Part shown: one piece after another, positions 30,464 through 38,776 of the stretch
Position numbering within the stretch: the stretch's first letter is position 1
How the letters are laid out: each line of letters starts with the position of its first letter
Origin: Mycolicibacterium grossiae
GTDB lineage: Bacteria > Actinomycetota > Actinomycetes > Mycobacteriales > Mycobacteriaceae
Reading direction: 5' to 3'
NCBI RefSeq assembly: GCF_008329645.1
Contig: NZ_CP043474.1
Location: forward strand, 5,456,001 to 5,520,000
DNA: 64,000 nucleotides
Position numbers and translations under genes: made by a program
Notes under the pieces: model-generated
The model's input: the letters and a program-made list of their open reading frames with translations, nothing else
Databases searched by the model: none
What the model was told of the DNA's origin: nothing

Positions 30464-32764
30464 CTAGCGGGCCTCGCTGGTCGCCAGCGTCGGCGCGTCG
30501 CCGGACGGGTCGACGTCGGATCCGGACTCGCTGATCCCGATGCGTTCGTGCAGCCGGACCAGCGGCGCCGGCGCCCACCAGTTCCAGCCGCCCATGACGT
30601 GCATGAACGACGGCACCAGGAGCATCCGAACCAGCGTCGCGTCGACCAGGACGGCGAGCGTCAGCCCGACGCCGAACATCCGCATGAACGAGACCTCGGC
30701 GGCGATCAGCGCGGCGAACGAGATCGACATGACGAGCGCCGCCGCGGTGATGACCCGGCCGGTGCGCGCGAGGCCGAGCGCCACCGCCTCGTCGTTGTCC
30801 GCGCGTGCCCCCCGGTACCGCGACCCGGCGCCGCGGTCGGCGCGCAGCGTCAGCCAGTTCTCGCGGATGCGGGCGACCAGGAACACCTCGTAGTCCATGG
30901 ACAGGCCGAAGGCGATGCAGAACAGCAGCACCGGCATGTTGGCGACCAGCGTGCCGGTGGGCGTGGTGCCGAGTGCGCCGAGGTGGCCCTCCTGGAAGAT
31001 CCACACCAGCGCGCCGAACGCGGCGGTCAGCGACAGCACGTTGAGCACGATGGCCTTCACCGGTAGCACCACCGAACCGGTCAGCAGGAACAGCAGCCCG
31101 AACGTGATGACGGCGATCAGCCCGAGGACCAGCGGCAACCGGCTGGTGATGGCGTCGACGCTGTCGCGGTTCACCTGGGCGGTGCCCGCGAACCAGACGG
31201 CGCGCCCGTCCGGTCCGGCGACCGCGTGCAGCGCGTCCAGCTGCGCGTCCGAGCGGTCGGAGAACAGCGGCGCGCTGCTGCCGACGGTGAGGAACGCGCG
31301 GCCGTCGGTGATCGCCGTCGGCCCGCTCGGCGGACCGACCCGGTCGCCGCCGGCGAACGTGCCCCCGGGCGCCGACACCGAGGTGACGTCGGTGACGCGC
31401 GACAGTTCGGCGGCGTAGCGGTCGAACTGGGGCTGGGTCAGTCCGTCGGCGTCGGGGACGACGATGGTGACCGCGGTCGACGAGTCGTCGGCGTAGTCCT
31501 CGCGCAGCTGGTCGCCGACCTGGTGCGCCGACGCCGAGGTCGGCAGTACGCGTTCGTCGGGGAAGCCCCACTTCACCGACAGGAACGGCACGCCCAACGC
31601 CAGCAGCAGGACGACGACGGCCAGCCCGATGGGCATTGCGCGCCGCGTGACCAGGCGTGTCGAGCGGTACCAGAACAGCTGCTCGACAGGGCGCGCCGCC
31701 AGCGGCGGGCGGCGGAACAGCCGCCGCACGGGCGTGCGGACGTCGAGCGCGTCGAGCCGGTCGCCGAGGAGGTAGATGGCGGCCGGAGTGACGAGCACGG
31801 CCGCCGCGGCGGCGAAGCCCACCGTCGCGATGCCGGCGTAGGCGAAGGACTTGAGGAAGTACATGGGGAACAGCAGCATCGCGGCCATCGACAGGGCGAC
31901 GGTGACGGCGGAGAACAGCACGGTGCGCCCGGCGGTGCTCATGGTGCGGACGAGCGCCCGCTCGCGGGGCAGGCCCTCGGCGAGTTCGTCGCGGTAGCGG
32001 CTGATGATGAGCAGGGTGTAGTCGATGGCCAGCGCCAGACCCATGGCCGTCGACAGGTTGAGCGCGAAGATCGAGACGTCGGTGCCGAACGTGATGACGC
32101 GCAGCACGGCCATCGTGCCGAGGATGGCGAGGCCGCCGATCAGCATGGGCAGGGCGGCGGCGACGAGCCCGCCGAACACCCAGACCAGCACGACGAAGCT
32201 GAGCGGGACGGCGATCGACTCCATGAGCAGCAGGTCGCGCTCGGTCTGGGCGTTGATCTGCGCGTACACCATTGCCGCGCCGCCGGCACGGACGGTGACG
32301 CCATCGTGGTCGTGCACGACCTCGTCGGCGAGGGCCTTCGCGTACTTCTGAGCGTCGTTCTCGCCGCCGTTCAGCCCGGCGACGATCAGCCCGGAGGTGC
32401 GGTCGCGGCTAGTGAGGTCGGCGGCGGCCTGCGGCGGGACGGTCCACGCCGAGGTGAGGCTGGCGACGTGCGGCGACTGGCGGAAGCGGTCGACGATTCC
32501 GGTCGCGACCTCGCGTGCGGCGGGGCTGTCGAAGCCCTCCGGCGAGGTGACGGTGACGAGCATCTGCATGTCGCCCTGGTCGAAGGTCTTCACGAGCAAT
32601 TCGGTCGCCTGGGCGGACTCGCTGGTCGGGTCCTGGAAGCCCCCGGCGGACAAGCTCTTGGTCACCGGGATGCCGAAGACGGCGGTGCCGACCATCACCA
32701 GCAGGGCGACGGCGAGGATGCGGCGTGGTGCGGCGATGGCGAGCATGGCGATGCGACGGAGCAT
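30464..32764 (-). CDS. MmpL-family RND transporter
   Basis: 766-residue RND/MMPL lipid exporter with two repeats of six helices. Transmembrane Asp-Tyr pairs characteristic of MmpL proton relay are AIDYTLLIISRYRDEL (~252-268) and SMDYEVFLVARIRENWL (~625-640). Periplasmic porter loops lie at ~35-175 and ~385-530. By position it corresponds to mmpL13, which is split into two pseudogene-like pieces in M. tuberculosis but intact here. ATG 32764 follows GAGGGGACC. It is first gene of an operon with TetR and a methyltransferase. Cargo unknown. Confidence 0.93.
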   Translation of the reverse strand: MLRRIAMLAIAAPRRILAVALLVMVGTAVFGIPVTKSLSAGGFQDPTSESAQATELLVKTFDQGDMQMLVTVTSPEGFDSPAAREVATGIVDRFRQSPHVASLTSAWTVPPQAAADLTSRDRTSGLIVAGLNGGENDAQKYAKALADEVVHDHDGVTVRAGGAAMVYAQINAQTERDLLLMESIAVPLSFVVLVWVFGGLVAAALPMLIGGLAILGTMAVLRVITFGTDVSIFALNLSTAMGLALAIDYTLLIISRYRDELAEGLPRERALVRTMSTAGRTVLFSAVTVALSMAAMLLFPMYFLKSFAYAGIATVGFAAAAAVLVTPAAIYLLGDRLDALDVRTPVRRLFRRPPLAARPVEQLFWYRSTRLVTRRAMPIGLAVVVLLLALGVPFLSVKWGFPDERVLPTSASAHQVGDQLREDYADDSSTAVTIVVPDADGLTQPQFDRYAAELSRVTDVTSVSAPGGTFAGGDRVGPPSGPTAITDGRAFLTVGSSAPLFSDRSDAQLDALHAVAGPDGRAVWFAGTAQVNRDSVDAITSRLPLVLGLIAVITFGLLFLLTGSVVLPVKAIVLNVLSLTAAFGALVWIFQEGHLGALGTTPTGTLVANMPVLLFCIAFGLSMDYEVFLVARIRENWLTLRADRGAGSRYRGARADNDEAVALGLARTGRVITAAALVMSISFAALIAAEVSFMRMFGVGLTLAVLVDATLVRMLLVPSFMHVMGGWNWWAPAPLVRLHERIGISESGSDVDPSGDAPTLATSEAR

Positions 32765-32796
32765 GACGGTCCCCTCGTCGTGGGTTATCGTCGGTA

Positions 32797-32813
32797 ACTT
32801 ATCAACGATAAGT
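32797..32813. promoter_or_regulatory. Palindromic operator upstream of mmpL
   Basis: ACTTATC-AAC-GATAAGT is a perfect 7-3-7 inverted repeat 33 bp upstream of the mmpL ATG, overlapping a minus-strand TAAGTT that could be the -10. An extra half-site (TTATCG at 32785-32790) lies beside it. Best explained as the binding site of the TetR encoded in the operon. Confidence 0.7.
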
Positions 32814-32889
32814 CAGGCGGTCAACGCTTCCCGGCGCGCCGTCGCCGATTGCGTTCCCAGCCGCTGCACAGCGACCTATCGTGTCGGCC

Positions 32890-33438
32890 ATGACGGACAC
32901 CGACGCGCTGACGGTCGACGTACCCCGCCGCTCGCCCGCCCTGCCCGACCTGGGCCTGCTGCTCCTGCGCCTCGCGGCCGGCGCGACGATGCTGCAGGCC
33001 GGGCTGATGAAGGCCGTCGACTTCTCGAACACCGTCGGGTTCATGGAGTCCGGCGGCTGGCGGATGCCCGGCGTCGCCGCGTTCATGGTCACGGCCGCGG
33101 AGACCGTGGGGGGCCTCGGGCTCGTCCTGGGCGTGCTGACGCCGCTGGCGGCCTGCGCGGTACTCGCGGCGATGATCGACGCCTGGGCGGTCAACGTGTC
33201 GGGTGCCGCGTTCTGGTCCAACCCCTTCAACGTCCCGTTCCTCGTGGCGTTCATGGCGACGGCGCTGCTGTTCATCGGCGCCGGCCGCTTCTCCGTGGAC
33301 GCGCGCGTCCTCGACCGACCGCGCTGGCCGGCGGCGATCGGCGTCGCGTCGTTCGTGGTCGCCGTCGCGGCGGCGGTCGCCACGTGGGTCCTGCTGAACG
33401 GCACCAACCCGCTGCATCTGACCAGCCCGGGTTCCTAA
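32890..33438 (+). CDS. DoxX-family membrane protein
   Basis: 182 residues, four membrane helices, DoxX family: LGLLLLRLAAGATMLQAGLMKAVDF, ETVGGLGLVLGVLTPLAACAV, FLVAFMATALLFIGAGRFSVD and a last helix near the C-terminus. ATG 32890 is 7 bp after TATCGT (32877-32882), a leaderless start; an in-frame GTG at 32881 lies within the -10. It is divergent from mmpL and close to its operator. DoxX proteins are linked to redox and thiol stress in mycobacteria (with SodA/SseA), but the role of this one is unknown. Confidence 0.88.
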   Translation: MTDTDALTVDVPRRSPALPDLGLLLLRLAAGATMLQAGLMKAVDFSNTVGFMESGGWRMPGVAAFMVTAAETVGGLGLVLGVLTPLAACAVLAAMIDAWAVNVSGAAFWSNPFNVPFLVAFMATALLFIGAGRFSVDARVLDRPRWPAAIGVASFVVAVAAAVATWVLLNGTNPLHLTSPGS

Positions 33439-33513
33439 CCGACGCGCGACCCTACCCACGGGTAAGAATTGCCACGGTTTTCAGAATCGTGACTCAAAGA
33501 ACTCTTAGAGGTG

Positions 33514-33654
33514 ATGGTTACTGTTCAGTACATGTGGATCGACGACACCAATGCCGATGTCATCAAGGTCGACTTCGACGCGCTCTACCACGGCGACGTC
33601 CTTGTCGAAGGTGACACCTCCGAGCAGTTCCCGGACCTCGCTACCGCCGTCTGA
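33514..33654 (+). CDS. 46-aa acidic small protein with its own terminator
   Basis: ATG 33514 (or GTG 33511) opens 46 residues, MVTVQYMWIDDTNADVIKVD to the end DLATAV. Net charge about -10, with alternating hydrophobic/charged residues predicting beta strands and no signal peptide. Codon third positions are GC-rich and in phase, unlike the AT-richer DNA just upstream (33460-33513), which looks like a promoter region. A strong 12-bp stem hairpin follows 90 bp downstream, and the gene is isolated between a DoxX gene and a convergent one. No family recognised. It could be a small regulatory or structural protein. Confidence 0.6.
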   Translation: MVTVQYMWIDDTNADVIKVDFDALYHGDVLVEGDTSEQFPDLATAV

Positions 33655-33741
33655 TCGCCGGACTCCACGTCCGCGATTCGAGGTAGCTCGGCGCACCCGC
33701 GCGCCCGGCCCCGCCGGGTAGCGGTACGCCGCACCACCGTG

Positions 33742-33775
33742 AGCCACCGACCCGTGGGGGTCGGTGGCTTTCGTG
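33742..33775 (+). terminator. Strong intrinsic-type hairpin
   Basis: AGCCACCGACCC (33742-33753) pairs perfectly with GGGTCGGTGGCT (33758-33769) around a GTGG loop, followed by TTCGT. It lies between the 46-aa gene and the convergent nitronate monooxygenase gene and can serve both. Confidence 0.8.
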
Positions 33776-33873
33776 TCGGTGGACTCGGCCGCAGACGTGC
33801 GGCGGGGTCGCGATCCGCGAGGGATCACGACCCCGACCACACTCCGTCTGCCGTGTGACCGCCGACCGTGTGT

Positions 33874-34866
33874 CTAGGCGCTCACCGGCGCGGCGGACAC
33901 CATGCCGGCCAGCCGCCCGGCGATCAACTCCTCGGCCTCGCCGACGATGCGGGCGATCAGTTCCCCACACGTCGGGATGTCGTGGATCAGGCCCTGCACC
34001 GTGCCGACCGTCCAGATGCCCGCCTCCAGGTCACCGTCGTCGAACACCCGGCGGCCACGGACGCCCGCAACGAGGTCCTTGACGTCGGCGAACTCACCGC
34101 CGCGGTCGAGGATCTCCACGACTTCCCGTGACACGGTGTTGCTCGCCACCCGCGCGGTGTTGCGCAGCGGCCGGAAGATGAGTTCCGTCCCCCGCTCGTC
34201 ACCGGCGACGATCGCCTCCTTGACGTTCTGGTGGATGCACGACTCCACCGTGCACATGAAGCGCGTGCCCATGTTGATGCCGTCGGCACCCAACGCCAGC
34301 GCGGCCACCAGGCCGCGTGCGTCGCCGAAACCACCCGAGGCGATCATCGGGATCTCGATCTGCCGGGCGGCGGCCGGGATCAGCACCAGGCCGGGCACGT
34401 CGTCCTCGCCGGGATGTCCGGCGCACTCGAAGCCGTCGATGCTGATGCCGTCGACGCCCAGGCTCTGCGCCTTCACCGCATGCCGCACCGAGGTGCACTT
34501 GTGCAGCACCTTGATGCCGTTGTCGTGGAACATCGGCAGGTGCGGCGCCGGGTTCGAGCCGGCGGTCTCGACGATCTTGACGCCAGAGTCGACGATCACC
34601 TGGCGGTACTCGTCGTACGGCGGCGGGTTGATCGACGGCAGGATGGTCAGGTTGACGCCGAAGGGCTTGTCGGTGAGATCGCGGGTCTTGTCGATCTCGC
34701 GGGCCAGGTCGGCCGGCGTCGGCTGCGTCAACGCGGTGATGAAGCCGAGACCGCCCGCATTCGCCACGGCGGCAACGAGTTCCGCGCGGCCCACCCACTG
34801 CATGCCACCCTGGGCGATCGGCGCCTCGACGCCGAAGACCTCGGTGAACTTCGTCCTGATGGCCAT
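33874..34866 (-). CDS. Nitronate monooxygenase (2-nitropropane dioxygenase family)
   Basis: 330-residue FMN-dependent TIM-barrel enzyme that oxidises nitronates such as propionate-3-nitronate. Visible motifs are PIAQGGMQWVGRAELVAAVANAGGLGFI at the N-terminus, PFGVNLT, GFECAGHPGEDDV (the catalytic-His region of class I enzymes), PMIASGGFGDARGLVAALALGADGINMGTRF (phosphate-binding loop) and CTVESCIHQNVKEAI. It is 8 bp downstream of the HSD10-like dehydrogenase and forms a tail on the mcr operon. Some members act on enoyl-CoA-linked or nitro compounds; the natural substrate is unknown. Confidence 0.9.
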   Translation of the reverse strand: MAIRTKFTEVFGVEAPIAQGGMQWVGRAELVAAVANAGGLGFITALTQPTPADLAREIDKTRDLTDKPFGVNLTILPSINPPPYDEYRQVIVDSGVKIVETAGSNPAPHLPMFHDNGIKVLHKCTSVRHAVKAQSLGVDGISIDGFECAGHPGEDDVPGLVLIPAAARQIEIPMIASGGFGDARGLVAALALGADGINMGTRFMCTVESCIHQNVKEAIVAGDERGTELIFRPLRNTARVASNTVSREVVEILDRGGEFADVKDLVAGVRGRRVFDDGDLEAGIWTVGTVQGLIHDIPTCGELIARIVGEAEELIAGRLAGMVSAAPVSA

Positions 34867-34874
34867 GGCCGCCG

Positions 34875-35639
34875 CTACCGGGGCGCCATGCGGATCGCGC
34901 CGTCGAGGCGGATGACCTCGCCGTTGAGCATCGGGTTCTCCACGATGTGCACGGCCAGCGCGCCGTACTCGTCGGGATCACCCAGCCGTGCCGGGTGCGG
35001 CACCTGCTGTCCCAGGGAGCGCTGCGCCTCCTCGGGCAGCGACCCCAGCAGCGGCGTCTTGAACAGACCCGGGGCGATGGTGCAGACGCGGATGAGGCTG
35101 CGGGACAGGTCGCGCGCGATCGGAAGCGTCATGCCGACCACGCCGCCCTTGGATGCCGAGTAGGCGGCCTGGCCGATCTGGCCCTCGAACGCCGCGACCG
35201 ACGCGGTGTTGACGATGACGCCGCGCTCCTCGCCGTTCGGACCGGCGAGCGGTTCGGTCTTCGCGATCCGCTCGGCGGCGAGGCGCAGCACGTTGAACGT
35301 GCCGATCAGGTTGACCTCGACCACCTTGCGGAACCCGTCGAGCGGGAACGGCCCGTCCTTGCCGAGCGTCTTGATCGCGTTGCCGATGCCCGCGCAGTTG
35401 ACGTTTATGCGCACTGGGCCCAGCGACTCGGCGACGTCGAGCGCCGCGGTCACGGCGGCCTCGTCGGTGACGTTCGCCTCGACGAACGTGGCGCGGTCAC
35501 CGAGTGCCTCGACGGCTTCGGCGCCCTTCAGGTCGATGACCACGACGTTCGCGCCGGCGTCCAGCAGCCGCTTGGTGGTGGCCAGGCCGAGACCCGACGC
35601 TCCACCCGTCACGACCGCCACGGCGTCCTTGATCTGCAC
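34875..35639 (-). CDS. SDR 3-hydroxyacyl-CoA dehydrogenase (HSD10 type)
   Basis: 254-residue short-chain dehydrogenase matching Rv1144 and human HSD17B10 in organisation. NAD site TGGASGLG (~11-18), Asp of VVVIDLKG for NAD specificity, NCAGIG, catalytic Ser in NTASVAAFEGQ and YSASKGG (Tyr/Lys), and the late APGLFKTPLLGSLPEEAQRSLGQQVPHPARLG typical of type II 3-hydroxyacyl-CoA dehydrogenases. Sits between the racemase gene (54 bp upstream) and the nitronate monooxygenase gene (8 bp downstream). Likely works in oxidation of branched acyl-CoAs together with the racemase. Confidence 0.93.
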   Translation of the reverse strand: MQIKDAVAVVTGGASGLGLATTKRLLDAGANVVVIDLKGAEAVEALGDRATFVEANVTDEAAVTAALDVAESLGPVRINVNCAGIGNAIKTLGKDGPFPLDGFRKVVEVNLIGTFNVLRLAAERIAKTEPLAGPNGEERGVIVNTASVAAFEGQIGQAAYSASKGGVVGMTLPIARDLSRSLIRVCTIAPGLFKTPLLGSLPEEAQRSLGQQVPHPARLGDPDEYGALAVHIVENPMLNGEVIRLDGAIRMAPR

Positions 35640-35693
35640 TGATCGATTCCTCTCTGTCGGTCGGCACCGTTGCCGACCACCGGTTGATTGGGA

Positions 35694-36785
35694 CTACAGC
35701 CAGTCGCGCAGGACGGCGTCGGTGTCCGCGCCGGGCACGCCGGGCGGTGTCGGCGTCGCGGGGACGCTGCGCGAGAACCGCGGCGCGGGCGCCGGCTCGA
35801 GGTTGTCGCCGTCGCGGAAGAAGGTGTGGCGCTCGGTGATGTGCGGCTCGGTCTCCACCTCGCCGAAGCTGAGCACCGGCGTCACGCACGCATCGGTGCC
35901 GTCGAAGACCTTCGCCCAGTGATCGCGGTCCTGAGCGGCGAAGGCCGTGGTGAACACCTCGCGCAGCTCGGGCCACCGGGCGATGTCGTTCTGGTCGGGC
36001 AGCGCCGCCGGGTCGAGACCGAGGCCCTGCAGCAGCAACGCGTAGAACTGCGGCTCGATCGCGCCGACCGCCACGTACTTGCCGTCGGAGGTCTCGTAGG
36101 TGTCGTAGTACGGCGCACCGGTGTCGAGCATGTTGGTGCCACGGACGTCGCTCCACATCCCGGTGCCGCGGAAGCTCCACATCATCTGCATCAGCACGCT
36201 GGACCCGTCGACCATCGCCGCGTCGACCACCTGGCCCACCCCCGAGGTCTGTCGTTCCCACAGCGCCGCGAGGATGCCGACGAGCAGGAACATCGATCCG
36301 CCGCCGAAGTCACCGGCGAGGTTGAGCGGTGGCACCGGCTTCTCGTCCTTGCGGCCCACCGCATGCAGCGTGCCGTTGAGCGAGATGTAGTTGATGTCGT
36401 GCCCCGCCTGCTGCGCGCGCGGTCCGTCCTGACCCCACCCCGTCATGCGGCCGTAGATCAGGCGCTCGTTGACCTTCGCGCAATCCTCGGGGCCCAGCCC
36501 GAGGCGCTCGGTCACGCCGGGCCGGTAACCCTCGATGAGGACGTCGGCCTTGGCGATGAGATCGAGCACCAGCTTTCGGCCGTCCTCGCTCTTGAGATCG
36601 GCGGCGACCGAACGGCGGTTGCGCAGCATGGAATCGCGGCTCGGCATCACGCCGGTGCCGGGCTTGCGCGGCCGCTCGATCCGCACCACGTCGGCGCCGA
36701 GATCGCCGAGGATCATCGCCGCGTGCGGTCCGGGGCCGATGCCGGCCAGCTCGATGACTCGCAATCCCTGAAGTGGTCCCGCCAT
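35694..36785 (-). CDS. mcr: Alpha-methylacyl-CoA racemase
   Basis: 363-residue CoA-transferase III family racemase, similar in length to M. tuberculosis MCR (360). It interconverts 2R/2S-methylacyl-CoA thioesters, needed for beta-oxidation of methyl-branched and sterol side chains. N-terminal GLRVIELAGIGPGPHAAMILGDLGADVVRIERP; catalytic His in AGHDINYISLNGTL, and the Asp and Glu of MCR lie in LAGDFGGG and in YETSDGKYVAVGAIEPQFY. ATG 36785 follows GAGGAGG. It is divergent from echA10, sharing a 100-bp promoter region. Confidence 0.95.
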   Translation of the reverse strand: MAGPLQGLRVIELAGIGPGPHAAMILGDLGADVVRIERPRKPGTGVMPSRDSMLRNRRSVAADLKSEDGRKLVLDLIAKADVLIEGYRPGVTERLGLGPEDCAKVNERLIYGRMTGWGQDGPRAQQAGHDINYISLNGTLHAVGRKDEKPVPPLNLAGDFGGGSMFLLVGILAALWERQTSGVGQVVDAAMVDGSSVLMQMMWSFRGTGMWSDVRGTNMLDTGAPYYDTYETSDGKYVAVGAIEPQFYALLLQGLGLDPAALPDQNDIARWPELREVFTTAFAAQDRDHWAKVFDGTDACVTPVLSFGEVETEPHITERHTFFRDGDNLEPAPAPRFSRSVPATPTPPGVPGADTDAVLRDWL

Positions 36786-36806
36786 GGCCACGCCTCCTCG
36801 TCGTAG

Positions 36807-36836
36807 TTGACCGCCGACAAAGCTTACTTGTATAAC
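36807..36836 (+). promoter_or_regulatory. Sigma-A-type promoter for echA10, divergent from mcr
   Basis: TTGACC (36807-36812) and TATAAC (36831-36836) are separated by 18 bp, each one base from consensus, giving a start near 36843 and a ~43-nt leader before ATG 36886. An imperfect dyad (ACAAAG-CTT-ACTTGT) occupies the spacer, and minus-strand TAAGCT (36821-36826) may serve mcr. Confidence 0.65.
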
Positions 36837-36885
36837 CTTCTCGACGGTGTGCGGGCCTCGGCTCGCCCGAGGCGAGGCGAGGCCG

Positions 36886-37704
36886 ATGACCACGACGCAG
36901 TCCACTTCCGGCGCCTACCAGGGCATCGACGACCTGATCGTCGAACTCTCCGACGGCGTGCTGGCGGTGACGCTGAACCGGCCCGACAGCCTGAACTCAT
37001 TGACCGCGCCGATGCTGCACACGATCGGCGACGTGCTCGACCGCGCCGCCGGCGACCCCGCCGTGCGGGTGGTGCGCCTCGGCGGGGCGGGCCGCGGCTT
37101 CAGCTCGGGGGCCGGGATCGGCGCCGAGGACCACGCTCCGGGGGCGAGCGGGACGCCGGCCGACGTCCTGGCGGCCGCCAACCGGGCGGTGCGCGCCATC
37201 GTCGACCTGCCCAAGCCCGTCGTGTCGGTGGTGCGGGGCCCCGCGGCCGGCGTCGGCGTGTCGCTCGCGATCGCGGCCGACGTCGTCCTCGCCTCCGAGG
37301 AGGCCTATTTCCTGTTGGCATTCACGAAGATCGGGCTCATGCCCGACGGCGGCGCGTCGGCCCTCGTCGCCGCGGCGGTCGGTCGCACGCGTGCGATGCG
37401 GATGGCACTACTAGCCGAGCGCCTGCCCGCCGGCGAGGCACTGGCCGCCGGGTTGATCAGCGCTGTCTACCCGGCCGCCGACCTCGAGGCCGGGGTCGAC
37501 GCGGTGCTCGCGACGCTGACGTCCGGTCCCGCGGTGGCGCTACGAAAGACCAAGCAGGCCATCAATGCTGCGACGCTCACCGAGTTGACCGGAGCACTCG
37601 ACCGGGAGACCGAGGGTCAGCTGGCGCTGCTCGACGCCGATGACTTTCGCGAGGGCACCACGGCGTTCCGGGAGCGGCGCGCCGCCACCTTCACCGACCA
37701 CTGA
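36886..37704 (+). CDS. echA10: Enoyl-CoA hydratase/isomerase family protein EchA10
   Basis: 272-residue crotonase-fold protein. Oxyanion-hole segments are RGFSSGAGIGAED and GPAAGVGVSLAIAADVVLA; FTKIGLMPDGGAS is the position where hydratases carry the second catalytic Glu, here Asp (MPDGG), as in isomerase-like members. Order echA10 divergent to mcr and the HSD10-type gene matches Rv1142c-Rv1143-Rv1144. ATG 36886 has GAGGCGAGG upstream. Probably isomerises or hydrates an enoyl-CoA in branched-chain fatty acid breakdown. Confidence 0.9.
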   Translation: MTTTQSTSGAYQGIDDLIVELSDGVLAVTLNRPDSLNSLTAPMLHTIGDVLDRAAGDPAVRVVRLGGAGRGFSSGAGIGAEDHAPGASGTPADVLAAANRAVRAIVDLPKPVVSVVRGPAAGVGVSLAIAADVVLASEEAYFLLAFTKIGLMPDGGASALVAAAVGRTRAMRMALLAERLPAGEALAAGLISAVYPAADLEAGVDAVLATLTSGPAVALRKTKQAINAATLTELTGALDRETEGQLALLDADDFREGTTAFRERRAATFTDH

Positions 37705-37728
37705 CCTCGCCAACGGCGGGCAGAAGAG

Positions 37729-37989
37729 TCAGGCGTGTGCGGCGCTCCAGCCGAAACGGCGGTCGCGCTGATAGCGGTGATACGCGGCGCCGCGCGCGAT
37801 GCCGATGGCGGCCGCGATCGGTCCCCAGTTGAGCCCGGCGGCGCGCGCACGGTCGACGGCGTGCTGCAACCGCTCCTGCGCGGCCTCGGTCCCGGGCCCG
37901 CGCCGTCCGGCCGCGAGGACGTCGGCGTTGGCATCCCGAATCGCTTGCAACATCGTGTCGACCTCGACGTCGTTCATCGCTCGCGTCAC
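37729..37989 (-). CDS. Small HTH-like DNA-binding protein
   Basis: 86 residues. GTG 37989 has a near-ideal GAGGAGGACC 2-8 bp upstream and is preferred to the internal ATG 37977. An N-terminal helix (DVEVDTMLQAIRDANADVLAA) leads to ERLQHAVDRARAAGLNWGPIAAAIGIARGAAYHRYQRDRRF, where WGPIAAAIGIARGAAYHRY has the pattern of a helix-turn-helix. No effector domain. It resembles stand-alone actinobacterial HTH proteins of unknown target. It is convergent with echA10 (24 bp between stops). Confidence 0.75.
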   Translation of the reverse strand: MTRAMNDVEVDTMLQAIRDANADVLAAGRRGPGTEAAQERLQHAVDRARAAGLNWGPIAAAIGIARGAAYHRYQRDRRFGWSAAHA

Positions 37990-38080
37990 CGGTCCTCCTC
38001 TGTGCTCGCACTGACCCCGAACCCAAACGCAGTGTGACCAATTCCTCTCGGTGTCAAACAACCCCCGAGGGTCGAACGAC

Positions 38081-38776
38081 TCAGACGCCGAAGATGGGCG
38101 GTAGGGCCAGCACCATGACGAGGCCCCAGAAGAAGTGCGTCAGCATCGGCGCCAGGATCCCGCCGGTCATACGGCGTTCGTAGGCGCAGACGTACCCGAG
38201 GATGACACCCGCGAAGCCGAGCATCGGGTTGCCGGCGGCCGAGACGGCGATGGCGTAGACGATGGTCGAGATCAGCACCGGGCGGAATCTGCCGAGGGCG
38301 CTGAACAGCGCGCCGCGGAAGAACATCTCCTCGGCCAGCCCGTTGATCAGCGTGATGAAGGTGACCAGCGCCAGCGAACCGTAGTCGGTGTACTCGAGCA
38401 CCTGCACGATGTAGTCGCGGACCGGCGGGATCTCCCGCGCCACCAGGCCGCCGACGATGAAGATGGCCCCCAACCCGATGCCGATCACCGAACCGGTGAT
38501 CAGCGGGCGGCGGTCGCGCGCACGGAAGCGCACCCGGCCCAGGTGAATCGGGCCCGAGAGCCGCGCACCCAGCGCCCACACCCCGGCGAGCGCCAGCGTC
38601 AGCCAGTAGAACGAGGTGTCTCCCGGTGGCCGCGTCAGCGAGTAGCCGAGGAGCACCGCACCGATGACGAGCACCACGACCACCACGGTGCGCCGGTGCC
38701 GCACCATGCCTTCGGGCTCCTCGCGCGGCGTCGCGCGCGAGCTGACGATGTTCCCGAACTCGCCGAAGATGCTCAT
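38081..38776 (-). CDS. CPBP-family intramembrane metalloprotease
   Basis: 231 residues with about six to eight helices, Abi/CAAX type. The catalytic motif EEMFFR (EExxxR) occurs in INGLAEEMFFRGALFSAL near 155, and the metal-binding His pair region is HFFWGLVMVLA near the C-terminus. In bacteria such proteins process peptides or confer bacteriocin self-immunity; the substrate here is unknown. The ATG at 38776 overlaps the stop of the upstream NAD(P)-binding protein gene (ATGA), so the two are translationally coupled. Confidence 0.87.
   Translation of the reverse strand: MSIFGEFGNIVSSRATPREEPEGMVRHRRTVVVVVLVIGAVLLGYSLTRPPGDTSFYWLTLALAGVWALGARLSGPIHLGRVRFRARDRRPLITGSVIGIGLGAIFIVGGLVAREIPPVRDYIVQVLEYTDYGSLALVTFITLINGLAEEMFFRGALFSALGRFRPVLISTIVYAIAVSAAGNPMLGFAGVILGYVCAYERRMTGGILAPMLTHFFWGLVMVLALPPIFGV

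Noticed and set aside
36820..36834. KstR2-like box between mcr and echA10
   Set aside because: ACAAAG-CTT-ACTTGT only partly matches the consensus (arms agree at 4 of 6), so it is noted only as an imperfect dyad.
38030..38050. CRP site (TGTGACC) near the small HTH gene
   Set aside because: Only one half matches; no TCACA-like second half at the right spacing.
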